A stretch of DNA of 64,000 bases from Phallus indusiatus (lineage: Eukaryota; Basidiomycota; Agaricomycetes; Phallales; Phallaceae), in the NCBI GenBank assembly GCA_027605045.1, contig JAQFWX010000006.1:1240001-1304000 (forward strand), in the 5' to 3' direction. The notes below the pieces were generated by a model. It saw only the letters and a program-made list of their open reading frames with translations, did not search any database and was not told where the DNA came from. This document shows positions 23,441 through 35,783 of this stretch, piece after piece. The translations under genes and the position numbers were made by a program. Every line of letters starts with the position of its first letter. Within the stretch, counting starts at the first letter, position 1.

Positions 23441-24100
23441 GCAGGCAACAACATTTGGATTGATGTTCTGTACAACACAACTTTCATCCGGCGTGATCGA
23501 TTGGCGAGTTGGGTAAACCCGCTGAAGTATTTCTGAATTCTGACATTTAGCCACCAGCCGTTCAAAGCACTCAGATATCCGACTACGAGTCCAAGCGCGT
23601 GTGGGACCCGCTCGGCGCTGGAATGTCCGAAAGTTTTGCTGTCCTCAAAAATCCCCAATAATTATAGAATTTAGTATAATAAGATTGTACATATTTACTG
23701 AGCTATCTACCATTTAATCACCTACGCTTTTAATTGCGTATTTAGTATCTCTCAATATTCTCTCTTGTTCGACTTACTGAACGCCGAACGCCGAACAGCG
23801 CCTATTGACCCTATTGCGCGCTTTTCTCAAGTTTCAACTCCAGTCTCCGGCCAAAAGTCCCCTTTTTGAATCTCGAACGACCTGCAGAAATCCAAACAAA
23901 AGTCGATTAAGCAGATTTTGAAGCTGACGACAGTAAGATACTTTCTATCTCAATCCCGAGTCTGATCAGTTTCCGCGTAGTTTCCTTTGATCAACTATTC
24001 CATTTCCATCCAACTTCACCCATCCAACGAATTTAGCCTAGTACAAGATATCCACGTACATAACGAACTCCTCTAATTTCACTGGTTATCCTTGTTATTG
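23441..24100. other. intergenic; no supported gene
   Basis: Host DNA between the second LTR and the next F-box gene. No features recognised. Confidence 0.4.
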
Positions 24101-25750
24101 ATGAATACACGCCTTCCCTACGAGATTCTCAGGGAAATAATTATCTGTGCCAGCGAGTACATAGTACCGGGGCCAATGGCAATAGACGAGGCCGAGTTAG
24201 AATATCCCCTGATAGAACCTCCTATAATCGCGTCGCATGTTTGCAGATCATGGAGATACTGTCTTCTGTACGATCCGTCACTCTGGACATGTGTTATAAT
24301 TCCACGATTTAAACCAAGCGGGGTAGTCGAAATCCTTCATCGATCAGGATCCGGCTTATTAAACGTGTTCATCAGGTTAATTATTGGCCACTCGGGGAAG
24401 CACTATACCTATTTTGGAACATCAGAAATGCTTTACTCCCTATTCCAACAGATCCATCGGTTCAAATTTTTATACACGCAACTCAACTTTGAATGCTACG
24501 CCAATACACCTCAGTACGCCGACTCCTTACGCCGTTCAGCAGCACAGGTGTTGTCGTACCTCCAGCAGCCGGCACCGAAACTAAAGACATTCCGTTTTTG
24601 GTACAAGGATGAAGTAATTCCTCTCAAAGATACATTTCCAATCACACTATTTGCAGGAAAAGCGCCGAACCTGAAATGTATACATTCTCGGCTTTTCGAG
24701 GACTTCCGAGAACTACAGTCTCCTCTATTTTCCAACCTATCGGAGCTTAGTGTCACTTTGGCCTTCGAAGATCTTTATCTCGAGCATCTGCTGCGTCTTG
24801 TCGAATTGTCCCCCGAGCTCAAATTCCTCCGTATTCACAGCGATTGGATGGACAAACCAATGTCAATTTACCAACCTGACACGTTCCGCAAAATAAACCT
24901 ACCTCACCTGAGGAGGTTTGTACTCGAGGCGAACACTACAATCGAGCTCGTCGAATTTTTTCTGGAGTATATGGCATTCTCCCAGGACCTCGTGTGGCAT
25001 ATCACATTTGACGGTTGGTGTCTGACCGATACTCCTCAAGTTGAAGAATCGCCTCACTTCGTTGAATTTATGGCTCGCGCATGCTTTCCATCCCTTCATA
25101 TCAAACTCAATTTTAATGTAGTTGTAAGCTTGACGACCAAGGAAGAACACTGCGGATCAAAATGTCTCAAACAATTTGATCGGAATAAACTCAAATTCCC
25201 GTATGACGGCAGGAGTTTCTCGGTACTCTGGGAATCGGTCCTTTACTACGTTAAAAGCTCGTCCCATATTACCTACTTGGACCTTGAAATCGAGAGAATG
25301 TCCGACCGTACATTATTCCCAGATATTTTCAAAAAGCTGAAGAATCTTGAATATCTGAGGATCAAAAAAATCGGCTCTTATTATCATGTCGATTTTTTAG
25401 ACTTACGTCACCTGTCAATATTCATACATGGTCCAGAAAGTACAACAAGAGTGGGGGCTTTGGAAATATTCACAGACGAGAATATGTCTTCGGATTTACC
25501 TACAATTCTCTGTCCACGTCTGCGCGAATTGACTCTGGAGCTGAACGAACCGTTAAGCGAAGCTCTTGCACTTATCCTTCGTGCCTGCTCCGATTCCAGA
25601 CTACTAGTTGAGGAGGCACATCCCTTACACACAACGATCTATTGTCCCGGGATAGAGGAAGGAGTGGAATCCGTATTGGGTATAGGAATAAATGACAGCA
25701 TCCACGTCGTCTTGATTTCCGTTGACCGTGATAAAGATGACCGCGACTAG
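24101..25750 (+). CDS. F-box protein, intron-less paralogue 3, 549 aa
   Basis: Same family as the genes at 11.8 and 14.5 kb. It shows LPYEILREIIICASEY, PPIIASHVCRSWR, DPSLWTCVIIPRFKPSG, then VVEILHRSGSGLLNVF, with LRR-like sequence to the end. The ATG at 24101 is used because the codon nine bases earlier is TTG and the paralogues start at the equivalent point. It is a single exon with no visible damage. It converges on the shorter inverted paralogue at 25980-27062. Role inferred as an SCF substrate receptor. Confidence 0.87.
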   Translation: MNTRLPYEILREIIICASEYIVPGPMAIDEAELEYPLIEPPIIASHVCRSWRYCLLYDPSLWTCVIIPRFKPSGVVEILHRSGSGLLNVFIRLIIGHSGKHYTYFGTSEMLYSLFQQIHRFKFLYTQLNFECYANTPQYADSLRRSAAQVLSYLQQPAPKLKTFRFWYKDEVIPLKDTFPITLFAGKAPNLKCIHSRLFEDFRELQSPLFSNLSELSVTLAFEDLYLEHLLRLVELSPELKFLRIHSDWMDKPMSIYQPDTFRKINLPHLRRFVLEANTTIELVEFFLEYMAFSQDLVWHITFDGWCLTDTPQVEESPHFVEFMARACFPSLHIKLNFNVVVSLTTKEEHCGSKCLKQFDRNKLKFPYDGRSFSVLWESVLYYVKSSSHITYLDLEIERMSDRTLFPDIFKKLKNLEYLRIKKIGSYYHVDFLDLRHLSIFIHGPESTTRVGALEIFTDENMSSDLPTILCPRLRELTLELNEPLSEALALILRACSDSRLLVEEAHPLHTTIYCPGIEEGVESVLGIGINDSIHVVLISVDRDKDDRD

Positions 25751-25979
25751 TAACATTATTCATGATTGGATGAAAGTCTTGACATTGTTTCTATCGTAAA
25801 CACATGGTGACGCGGTGGTATATTCGTTTCACAATTCTGCTACTCACATGTCTCACTAAAAACCTTAATTAAATGTGTATTTAAATGATAGAAAATGATG
25901 TACGGGTTCAATTTTGTACTATGTATATACGAACTAATGTACGATTGGATGTTATACATATGCGTGTGCTGTGGCGGCT

Positions 25980-27062
25980 CTACAATGTCGATTCAGCGTC
26001 TATGGTTTGTGTGCGCGCAACATCGCCAATCTCTGAAGGGCGGCGCTCGCCGGATGGTAAACAGATGGCGCGAGGGTCTAAGTAAGGTGGTGATACAAGG
26101 GCTGGTGAGGAAAACAATGCTTCGTCGGGGTTGAAATTGTATTGCATAAGGTTGTTCCATTGCGGCTCGGTTGCAATATGAACCTTGATACTTGGAGGGA
26201 AAGAGATGTACGTCAGAAGTACGTCTACAATAGGGAGAATGATCTTGACTATAGTGAATCTCTTCAAATGCGGAAAGGTAATCCGTCGATTAGAGGGCGA
26301 AAAAACGATAGGATGGCAGGGACCGCTAACAAGAAGCGATTTTAAGTTGGGGGATTGTTCAAGGAAATCGAAAAAGATGTTGAACTGGATCCCGGCACGT
26401 AGAGTCACGTCGAGTTTGACCAAGTTGGTGTTGGATAGAAGACAGTGTCGAAGATAAGACTTGTCGGAGAGCTCGAGTAGCGGTGTCATGCTCCAAACAT
26501 CTTCACTGGAAAAAAGCCTAGTTCCTTCCGGAGGTTTATATGTCCAAAGACCAACGCTTTGCAGTTTGGGAGTAGGCTCAATGTATGTCAAAACATGATC
26601 CATCCACTCTTCCAGTTTGGGATTACCGCACAAAAGATAAGGTTCACTTGCCCGCACGTGCAACAGTCTTATACGGTGAATCTCTTTGCCCAGGGCGGAT
26701 AGTAGGCTTGACGTCCCATAGTTTAACGTATCGCCGCATTTCGTTAAGTAAATGTCCAAATCAAGATACACATTCAGCGGAGCCTGTTTTGATCGGAGGA
26801 TTAACTCAGGTATTGCCCGTCGTGGAAGGTGCCGGTGAGAGATTGTGAGGCATGACCACATGGACGGATCTGCGAGAAGTGTATTTCGCCATGAACGACA
26901 CACGTGCGATGCGATTATTGGAGGCAAGACCACTTGAAAATCTATGTCTTTCAGGTCATTATCCATTGGTGTTATTCTATCTGAGTCCCTTTCGTAAGAA
27001 TATGCGTAAAGCATGATCTTTCTGAAGATTTCCACAGGAACGTTATTGAACACAGACCGCAT
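25980..27062 (-). CDS. short F-box paralogue 4, 360 aa, C-terminus missing
   Basis: Begins VPVEIFRKIMLYAYSYE, then PPIIASHVCRSWRNTLLADP, SMWSCL and ELILRSKQAPLNVYL, clearly the same family. The reading frame stops after 360 residues, whereas complete paralogues have about 550-590. The similarity stops around the segment equivalent to the later LRRs, and the last 40 residues do not resemble the family. It is therefore either a truncated gene or a decaying copy that kept its F-box and first repeats. It is inverted relative to its neighbour. An F-box protein lacking much of its substrate-binding part could still bind SKP1. Confidence 0.75.
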   Translation of the reverse strand: MRSVFNNVPVEIFRKIMLYAYSYERDSDRITPMDNDLKDIDFQVVLPPIIASHVCRSWRNTLLADPSMWSCLTISHRHLPRRAIPELILRSKQAPLNVYLDLDIYLTKCGDTLNYGTSSLLSALGKEIHRIRLLHVRASEPYLLCGNPKLEEWMDHVLTYIEPTPKLQSVGLWTYKPPEGTRLFSSEDVWSMTPLLELSDKSYLRHCLLSNTNLVKLDVTLRAGIQFNIFFDFLEQSPNLKSLLVSGPCHPIVFSPSNRRITFPHLKRFTIVKIILPIVDVLLTYISFPPSIKVHIATEPQWNNLMQYNFNPDEALFSSPALVSPPYLDPRAICLPSGERRPSEIGDVARTQTIDAESTL

Positions 27063-27139
27063 GTTCTGTTGAGAGTGGGGAAGAGTGTGTTGGATGAGAT
27101 GAAGGAAACCCGGGTGACAAAATATATACCTTCTTTCTT

Positions 27140-28009
27140 TTAGGTTTGGTCCTCGAATTTGTACTCAAAAGCGATGTGTACATTGGACGTCTGGACACTA
27201 GCCCGGCTGCCGGAAACAGTGAAAACCAATGAACCCGCTTTAGGAACAGTTGACGAATTAGGATCATCGCAATGGTGTGCCTGTGACAGTTTATTGGTCG
27301 AGGTTCCATGCGAGACGTATACTACACGCGCATCTCGAGAGAACATAGTTACAGTGTTACGAATGAGGTTCGGTAATGCGTAGGACTCGGAAGAACGGGA
27401 GGATGTGAAGTGGATGATATGCCTAGTTGAATAATTTGAGATGCATGTCTGAATTGACAGGGAAGAAGTGCCTGTATTAATGAAAAAATACATACAGAAT
27501 CAGCCAACTGTTCTTCCCGTGTTGCCATCTTGGGGATCCAATATAATAACGGAGCAAGCTCGTTTGACGACGTTTGGAAGATACCTCTTCTCGTAGCTTG
27601 TCGCGTTGATTCTACATAGACGCGCACGCCTCCAAAAACTTTGTCAAATCGAAGATGTAGCGGCATGAAAGATTTGAACACTGGCTTTGACGCTGTCCGC
27701 TGTTTTCCGAATAGACGCTCACTGTGTTGGTGCACGCTTGCGTCATGTCACACCGAATGTGACCGTTGTTGATGCCATGCTCGACGCGCACTGTCCGGGC
27801 TCCGCTGTTCATCACGGTGTACTTATAAACCCAAGCACTGAGTCAAAGATGGTCGTACGTCTTCCCGCTATCAGCTCACCTCTTGCATAATAGTTTCCTG
27901 TTGCCAATCTGCAACACAAAAAAACAAAATGTTTTCCTAAGGCGAACCAAGGCTCAGAAACGTGACTTGATGGGTAAAAGGTACGTTCAGTCTCTTGGTA
28001 TACTCTCAT
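27140..28009 (-). CDS. hypothetical protein, 194 aa, five exons
   Basis: Not recognised. An exon chain with agreeing frames is 28009-27985, 27908-27880, 27821-27723, 27684-27585 and 27471-27140 (25, 29, 99, 100 and 332 bases; total divisible by three). Each junction uses GT...AG, though one intron is only 38 bases. The product starts MRVYQETE, contains TPVFKSFMPLHLRFDKVFGG, and ends in a beta-strand-like tail, VHIAFEYKFEDQT. There is no signal peptide or membrane segment. Its size resembles small agaricomycete cytosolic families, but I cannot assign one. Confidence 0.5.
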
Positions 28010-28945
28010 CAACAAGATTGATTCCTATCTTCAAGCTGCATTTTCATCAACAGCTCAATCAGCAAGAAATTTTCTTCCTCCTGCATCCCTACATCTTCGC
28101 CGTCTACTCTCGCACACCGATAGTGGAAGTGACGCTCCATTCCGCCCATGGAACAATTCTCGCGGCGCGCTGCACCAACCTTCCTCCTTCACCAACACCA
28201 GATCATCACCCAAGTTCACTGTACCCTTGTCGTTGCCGCTGAAATCCAATCACATCCCTATTTCTCACTGAAGATATTCCTTCTCCTCCTCGCCTACTTT
28301 CACACCAGACCTCTTCACAGTCCCAACACAACTCTCTCCAACTCTCTCAAACCCAACTCCTACCACTTCTGAATCTCAGCCTCCGGCTCGACCCACACGG
28401 CTTGTGGGCCAACATAGTCGCTCTCACCGTGTTGGATGAGCTTTTGCAGAGGACCGTTCAAGTTTTTTGGGCTGTTAAAGTGTTGCTTTAGAAGTTAGCA
28501 TGTCAACGCAGTACGTAGTGCTACTCGTATGGCTGCTTTAGGCTTATTTGTTATTTGTGGCGTATAGATTAGAAAGGAATGTTACTCATCGTACTATTGT
28601 AGTCGAATGTGAAAATTATACGACCATTCAATCCATAGTGTTATCTGGAATTTGCAGTGCACACTGAAACTATAAACCCTCGCGCTATTGCCAATTGTCG
28701 CTAACCTCGAATTGCAGTGTTTTTGATTACCGGAGTAGAAGCGTCATCGAATCAGATTGGTCGTTCAAAGATTCCCACAGACTATTGAACTGCCGAGCAC
28801 AGGTTGAAATACGAAGCGATCGTGACATTTGACAGGTGCGTAGTATTTAATAGACGGTATCGATTTGATAATTTTCTGTAGCAACGTTATAAGCACCCCC
28901 AACGTCTCAACACAATCATATCTCACAAGTGACGGTCTCACCTAT
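28010..28945. other. intergenic; no supported gene
   Basis: Pyrimidine-rich stretch at 28.05-28.4 kb, then AT-rich DNA upstream of the DUF6535 gene. No gene could be supported. Confidence 0.4.
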
Positions 28946-31900
28946 ATGTCCGAAACAGCTAGCTTGGACGGGATAGAAATGCATGCCATTAGCAGTAGCG
29001 GCCTTCCAAGGGCCGAGCCTCAAAACGACGATCCTGGTACTGAAGGCGAAATCTCTGGAAGTGTGAAATCGGATAAGCTCTCACAGCAAGACCCGGATAC
29101 ACACGACATTAATGGTTGTTCGGGTAGCCACGACCAACATGAAGGAACCAATGCGCCCATTCAAGCCGACAGTCTCAAGTCACCACGGACGAACGATAAA
29201 CCAACTTCCGTAAACGAGAAGAACTGCGAACATTCTCAGGCTCAGGCTGCTGGCACGGCACCGATGAACGGTGGACGGACGGACGAGAATATGGAAAGAT
29301 TGGTGTGCCTCTTCCGCGAGTTTCTTGGTCAGTTTCTCATTTTGTGGTTCAAATGAAAATATCTCCGGCGCTGATACTACGTTTAATTTGTAGAGGCTGC
29401 ATCCGACTCGGGTCCAGAAACATCCAATAACAATTCTAATCCTCCTTACATTCAACGGAAGCCAGGACGCAAGAGGCTCTTCGGGTTGGCAAAAGGATTA
29501 CCACCAGAACCTAGTTGTGAGTGTTTTGAGTAACTCCATCCACATACTTTGAACATCTCACCCCGTCATTAGCAAATAATCGATTCAATTATGAACAGAA
29601 ATATCCACGAGATCGATTTGGAGAGGAGACAGCTGAAAATGCTCGCATTTGGTTGACTTACCTTGATGAAGCCGAGGCTTTCGATCGTGATAGATTAGAA
29701 GGGTGGAAAGAAACAGTTGATGTATTGCTGGTTTTCGTAAGTAATACCTTTGTTTGTAATTATACTTTCAGCGCCGATTGTTTATTAGGCTGGTCTCTTT
29801 TCAGGCGTTATAACGACATTCATCTCACAGGCTTCTCAAAGCCTTCAGCAAGACAATACACAAGTTACTGCGTCATTACTATTCGAAACAGTTCAGATCC
29901 TACGGACGCAATTCAGCGGGCTATCAATAAGCAATGTACCTAACTCAACACTAACTCCTACTTCGCCATTCACACCTTCCACAGATGCATCTTTGGTGAA
30001 CGGTCTATGGTTTACCAGTCTGGCAATCACATTATCTACGGCGCTGTTTGCGGTTCTCGCCAAGCAATGGTTGCATTATTACATGGCTTCATTTTCCGGC
30101 ACGGCAAATGCAAAAGTGAGGGCGAGGCAGTTGCGTTTCAATGGTTTTGAACAGTGGAAAGTCGCAGCAATTGTTGACCTTCTCCCTATTCTCCTTCACC
30201 TCGCTGTCGGCCTGTTCCTCACTGGGATTATGATACTCTTGTTCCCACTGGATGCTCACATCGCCTGGACCATTGTTGTGATCACGGGCATCACTTTCAC
30301 TTTATATTTTATCTCCGTCATATTACCCATTCGGTACCCGGAATGCCCGTACACAACTTCATTGACAATTTACGCTGGAATCCTTTTTTTCGCTCTGCGA
30401 GAAATTCCTCGTTGGGTTAGCGCGATCTGGCAGTTTGTTTGGTTAACAATGAAACTCGAAGCTCGACATATGATTCAGCGTCTTGTTGACTATATCCCCG
30501 GCTTTTTTCAGGTTCATTTCAGGTTCACCTCGAAATTGGGTGGTGACGGCGTGCACCGCGGTGTGGGAAGACATCAACCCAGAAATTCTCCTGCTGAGTT
30601 CCCGAAATTCGCAAAATGGAGAGAAGAGAATATCACACGGGCCGTCTCAAACGCGACTTTTCTCGACTCCCAGGCAATTGAATGGCTTTACACGACCTCG
30701 GCTGATATAAGTGTCCATCGAATTATTGCTCGCTCTGTAGCTGTCCACCCAACTATAGCTGGACAATTTCAAAGCAAGATGCACACCCTCTTTCCTACTC
30801 TTGAGGTCAGTAGAACAAATATCCAGGATTTGCGCTATGGACTTTGTCTAGATCTCTTGGGTAGCATCCCTCGTCGCCCTCACTGGTTTCTACTCAAGTC
30901 TATCTCCGATCATGTGGCCGAAAGCGAGCTAGAGGAAGCAGAGTATAATACCTATCTTCGCCTTCCGAGCTTAGAATTTGGTGTCTCGATCTTCCAGAGT
31001 TCCGGTGAACTATCCCTTGACTGTTTAATCGCTAGTAGTGATTCTGTCGAGCTCCCGCTAGCCTTGTGGTGTCATCTCCTAAAACGGATGTCACGGAATG
31101 ATACAATGGCCACGCATGTACTCAAGCCTCGAGACTCGAGGTCAAATCTCTTCCATTGTAAATTCGATCCCACTCGTGAACTCGTAAAAAGCGCGGGGTT
31201 AGTATCCTTTGGTAGCTATAAGCTGGGATGGTGGAAACTTGAATACCTCTTTGATTACTTTAATCTTGGTAAACCTGACTTGTCCTCAGAAACCAAATCC
31301 TATGCAACACGCTATCTCCTCCTTATCACCGTCTACCGCAAACTTACCTCCAATAATCCGTTGATTACCAACAAAGAAGAGAGACAGAAGTCATTGGAAC
31401 ATCTGTTTGACAACTTCTGGTGGTACTATCATACGGCACCTCAATCACCTGAGCACTGCTTCACTTTCTTCAAAGACATTTTCTGCACGGACTCGTTCTG
31501 GTCCGAGTTTGTGACGGATCACGCCAGAGATGCGGCAGCACGGTGCCTGAGCCTTATCAGTGCCCAAGAGGCTAGCTTATTTCCTCGTATGGATTATCAC
31601 GAGCTCTCCCTCATATATCAATGGTGTTCACGAGATCTCAACAAAGACTTGTCACTTCACACATCCCTCATTTTCACAGCCTTGCTCTTGTCACGAAACC
31701 GCCACCATTTATCCACAATCCTCTTGAACGACCTCGAGGCCGCGTCCAACCTATCAACATGTCTTCGAAACTTGGGGAATTGTTACTATCCGAGTGAACA
31801 GGGCAAAGTCATATACTCACTCTTAATGGATCTCCTCAAGTCTGTAAAGATGCCTCTGTTCATTTTCTACAGCTCATCTGCGCTCGTCCAAGTATGGCAA

Positions 31901-32242
31901 CTGATTTCGAGGTTCGAGCAGGATCCGGAACAATTTTTCCTCCTCGTAAAATCGGAACACGACAGAGAACGGTTGGATGAACTGTTTACTGCCATGAAAG
32001 ATCGAGAACGACTCAACTTGACGCACCCGACCTTCCATTTTAAATATGACCACGACAGGGCAGATTTTGATCATCGGTTGCAGGCGTCTTTGCATGTGTT
32101 TAGGCAAATGATAGGTCCGTCCCAGCAACCACCCCCAGGCGCAATGTCGGACAACGATCATGATAATGAAGAGCGTGCCCAGGTGCCCGGTCCGAGTGAG
32201 GTATTTTTTCCAAAGGTTTATCATCATCAGACTGTATTCTAA
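28946..32242 (+). CDS. DUF6535-domain membrane protein, 1040 aa
   Basis: Belongs to an agaricomycete-specific family of unknown function. Exons 28946-29327, 29394-29516, 29573-29736 and 29789-32242 sum to 3123 bases. Residues 1-130 are acidic, Ser/Gln-rich and disordered. The DUF6535-like domain follows, with ARIWLTYLDEAEAFDRDRLE, GWKETVDVLLVFAGLFSGVI (an in-membrane start) and NGLWFTSLAITLSTALFAVL, then AKQWLHYYM. After it come strong membrane segments (LLPILLHLAVGLFLTGIMIL and a second at IVVITGITFTLYFISVI). The last 500 residues are a soluble, helical, Leu-rich region. Length and architecture are typical of the family, and all junctions agree in frame. Confidence 0.85.
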
Positions 32243-33230
32243 GGGATATTATGTACGCAGCGTCTCTCCGTAGCCAATTGGACGAAAAAAGCGTTTGGTT
32301 ACTTGTGGTCAAAGCTACTCGCCAAATAATAAATTCTAGTCGTTAACTGGGGGCGCGTAAAGAGAAAGCGTACTGTTTACTGTTAGACAAAATTTAAGCT
32401 ATTCGTTGAGAACATAGAGTCGTACTACTTTTAAATTGTGACTCGGACCGCTGGGAATATATCCATCATGATATGTTGAGGATACTTCAGCATTGACATC
32501 CAGCACAACCCAACGCGTCCATGCCTTGAAGCGTGCGCACAGGAGCGAACAGGAAGGAAGGGAACCAAATACTAGTAGTGTGTATGAGAAAGAAGATAGT
32601 GTAAAATAGAGATGTAGAGTATTTAAAGTGACTTAAATACTTATTGCAAGACTGAAAGAAAAGCTGCGATACAAATCCAAGAACTGATGATATTCTATGT
32701 CTCGAAACGACGGGTTTATATACAAATTATAGTTCAGTATTCGGGCGAAAAACGGAATAGCGGTTATCTAAAATATAAAGGAAAGGGGAGAAAGCATGAG
32801 GAAAAGTAAGGGGATCAGTCCAATTTCAAGTCTAAACACTTTATCCTTTTATAATTTCCAGGCGGAATACGGAATTGTACGTATACGCTGCCTCCAACTG
32901 GTCTAACGTTCGTAAGTCATGATCGTGCGCAACAGCCTATACACGACGCGTTTTTGTGACGATTTATTGTTATTGCTCATATAACACAAAAAAAAACTTG
33001 TATAATATGGTAAATAAGTGGGATGTAGGTGTAAATGCCGTCGCATGATGTGCTGATGACGAAACAAGCCGTGGGACAACGAGTGTTTCCGGACTCATGA
33101 TGAATTCCCCCAGAGTTTCTATAGAAACTAGTATCTTTCTCGTTCTATTGTTGAAAACAGTCAAAATTGTTTCCATATTAAAGCTCAATACAAACTGATA
33201 ATACCGATGAATGAACAGCTTTAAATCTCT
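32243..33230. other. intergenic; possible old LTR
   Basis: AT-rich spacer between convergent genes with no supported gene. From about 32474 (TGTTGAGG) it reads like a retrotransposon LTR, with a TATA-like TTTATATA near 32717. Clean ends and a matching duplication could not be confirmed; see findings. Confidence 0.35.
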
Positions 33231-34659
33231 TTATCCATCTCGATTAACTATTCCAGACAATCTCCGGACAAACGCATGCCTCGCAAACCTAAATTGATTC
33301 AAAACCCTAAACAAAATATTCCTCACAATCCTCCTCCATCCATAATTCGTATTCACAATAGCCGTAAAAGCTCTCGTCGCTTTAATGACTCTTCTCCCGA
33401 CCGTATGACGTCTTCTGGAATAATCATCAAAAACAACACCATCGTTCTTGTCCATTCCAGAGTGAATATGAGCGTAGATCGCCTGAGCTGCTGCTACAGC
33501 GTCGCAGATTCCCAAGTTCATTCCTTGTCCTCCTACAGGCGAATGCATATGCGCTGCGTCGCCAGCTAATAGAATATTAACGTTTCCTATTTTAGAATGA
33601 TATTTCTCTGCTTGGGCCACCCGGATTCGATAACGGGAAGATGAGATCACCGAATCGATAATTATAGGTGATGACTTCCAAGGATTCCGCTCATCGAGAA
33701 GTTGTTGAATTTGTTCTTGCGTGGGACGCTTAGGAAGCTCAACTGTGTTTGGAAATCCGAATCCGACTCGCCAAAATGTTTTTTTGGATGGTGTACCGTT
33801 AATATCTTTCGAATCTCCATCATTGACGGTTCGGAGTGGAATAAAGAAGAAGAAATTGTCGACATAGACGGAGAACGCGGTTGTAGGGACGTTTTCGCAA
33901 AATGGTTCTTTAAGATACAAGTCGGTTAATATAAGGTTGAAAGCGGGTGTCATGGTGGGATCGTCATACGACTGATTTGTGAATGGATTAATAAAATTTA
34001 TGTGCGCGGATTTCCGAACCTTGTGAATTGAATTATATGAATTATATCAATGTCGTCAAATGATGCGAGGTTTGTATCTCTCACAATGGAATGAATACCA
34101 TCTGCGCCAATAATATACCCGGCATTGATACTCGTCCCGTCCTCAAACTCCACTCTGGCGCGATTGGAGTCTCCAATAGACTGGACATTGACAGCCTTCT
34201 TGTTATAATGCACGCCTTTACCAAGTCGTTCCAACTGATCCACAAAGAATTTCTCAATAACTTCTTGAGAAATCAATAACATGAATAAAAACTTCGCATT
34301 TTCTTCTTTCAGGAGAGAAAAATCCACATGAAATAATGTTTGAGTTTTGCCACGGACGGAAACTTGTGGGACGGGCGTTCCAAGTTTGATGAGTGGTTCG
34401 GCGAGGCCGATGGTATCTAGAACCTTCAAATTGCATCGTTTCGTCATGAGACAAATTGAACGAATGTGAAAGGGGCACGTTTTTTTCTCACCTCTAATGT
34501 TCTAGAATGAACGACAGCTGCTCGTCCGCCCACATGTGTCGTAGACCCCGCGTCAACCAATGTTACTTCAACGCCTAATTGAGTTAATGTGATAGCTGCG
34601 GCAAGCCCAACAGGACCTGCGCCAACAACGAGTACTTGGGTTTCCAGAGGGAGACTCAT
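33231..34659 (-). CDS. FAD-dependent monooxygenase (aromatic hydroxylase type)
   Basis: Hydroxylates small, often aromatic, substrates using FAD and NAD(P)H. The start Met at 34659 directly precedes the Rossmann motif VLVVGAGPVGLAAAITLTQL. The NAD(P)H-related GADGIHSIVRD lies near 34100, and the FAD-ribityl motif LLAGDAAHMHSPVGGQGMN near 33530. Exon 1 is 34659-34492, and an intron at 34491-34424 joins it to VLDTIGLAEPLIKLG. A second intron lies around 33960-34030, and its donor is uncertain. The C-terminal thioredoxin-like extension of phenol hydroxylases is absent, so the protein is on the short side (about 415 aa). It sits head-to-head with a cytochrome P450 about 1.1 kb away. Confidence 0.82.
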
Positions 34660-35783
34660 CAGGGAGGAATGGTAAACTTGTGGAAAAGCGTTGAGAAACA
34701 CACATATATATGGAGCCTTCCATGGTATTGGACCGGATTAAACTTGGAACGCGAAACAAGCGGAGATGGGATAGTATGATCAATCATATGACCATGGCAC
34801 TGTGCGACATGCCAACCAACGTTTTGATGGTAATAGAGATCTGGTTTTAGTGTACAGCCAAAAGGAATACAGATAATAAAATTTTAATTCGACGGGATAA
34901 ACAGCCAAGAAGCCTTATCTCTGATGCCGAAAATTAGGCCGAAATTTGCTGGACGTATCACGGGCAACCAGGACGAGGAAAAACATTGAATGGTTAAATA
35001 ACCCATTTGAATTCGTATCTTCTAAATATTGAGTAGGAGAGCCGTTAATATTATATTGTTAGTGAAGCAACAAACTCACCTAAACCATGCTGGAGCTTTA
35101 AAAAAAAGGAATTATATAGTGGAACATCACTTCGTCTAAACAATGAAACACTTTGCATGAGCGGCCATCGTAGGAACAAATTGAAACTGCAACGGTGCAC
35201 ACTGCAAATATTGTCATGACATCGCTGTTCTGCTCTACAGTTGTTCTTTCAGGGCGCCTGATTGTGCTTCGGCTTTGTCCAGCCGTGACAGGTTCGGTGA
35301 CAGCTGTGTGCCTGCCCGCTCGGCGTTAAACTGCGCACTCCGCTCCAAATGATCTCGTCAATGCAAAGTTTCTTCACCTAGCGCAGTTATACTTTCGTTC
35401 TACATGTTCTGCATCATAATGTGGTATAATCGGAGCTACTAAGATTCTTTCACAATTGGATTGTTTTTTAAACTGTGCCTTGATAACTAATCAAAAAAAA
35501 TCTTTCAGGCCATTGCAGACCGTGGATATTTATGTACCGTCGATCGGTAAGAGATAATACTTTCGTATATATACCGGGGGCCCGCTTTTTTTTCATCGAC
35601 TGCATCCAGTACCCACTACATCCGACGAATCAAGCTCAAGCTCGCTCGAGAATATGACGGCAACGGGTATAATAATGTCAAATATTGAGATTATTGTGGG
35701 AGCAATCGTACGTAGGACAATCTTCAAATGAACGAGGCTAATCCTGGAATGCTTGCCCTTATCCTTCGTAGATAACCCACATA
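34660..35783. promoter_or_regulatory. divergent intergenic region between monooxygenase and P450
   Basis: About 1.1 kb between two divergently transcribed oxidative genes. A TATATATA near 35566 points toward the P450. No gene seen; it could hold shared control sites. Confidence 0.4.
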
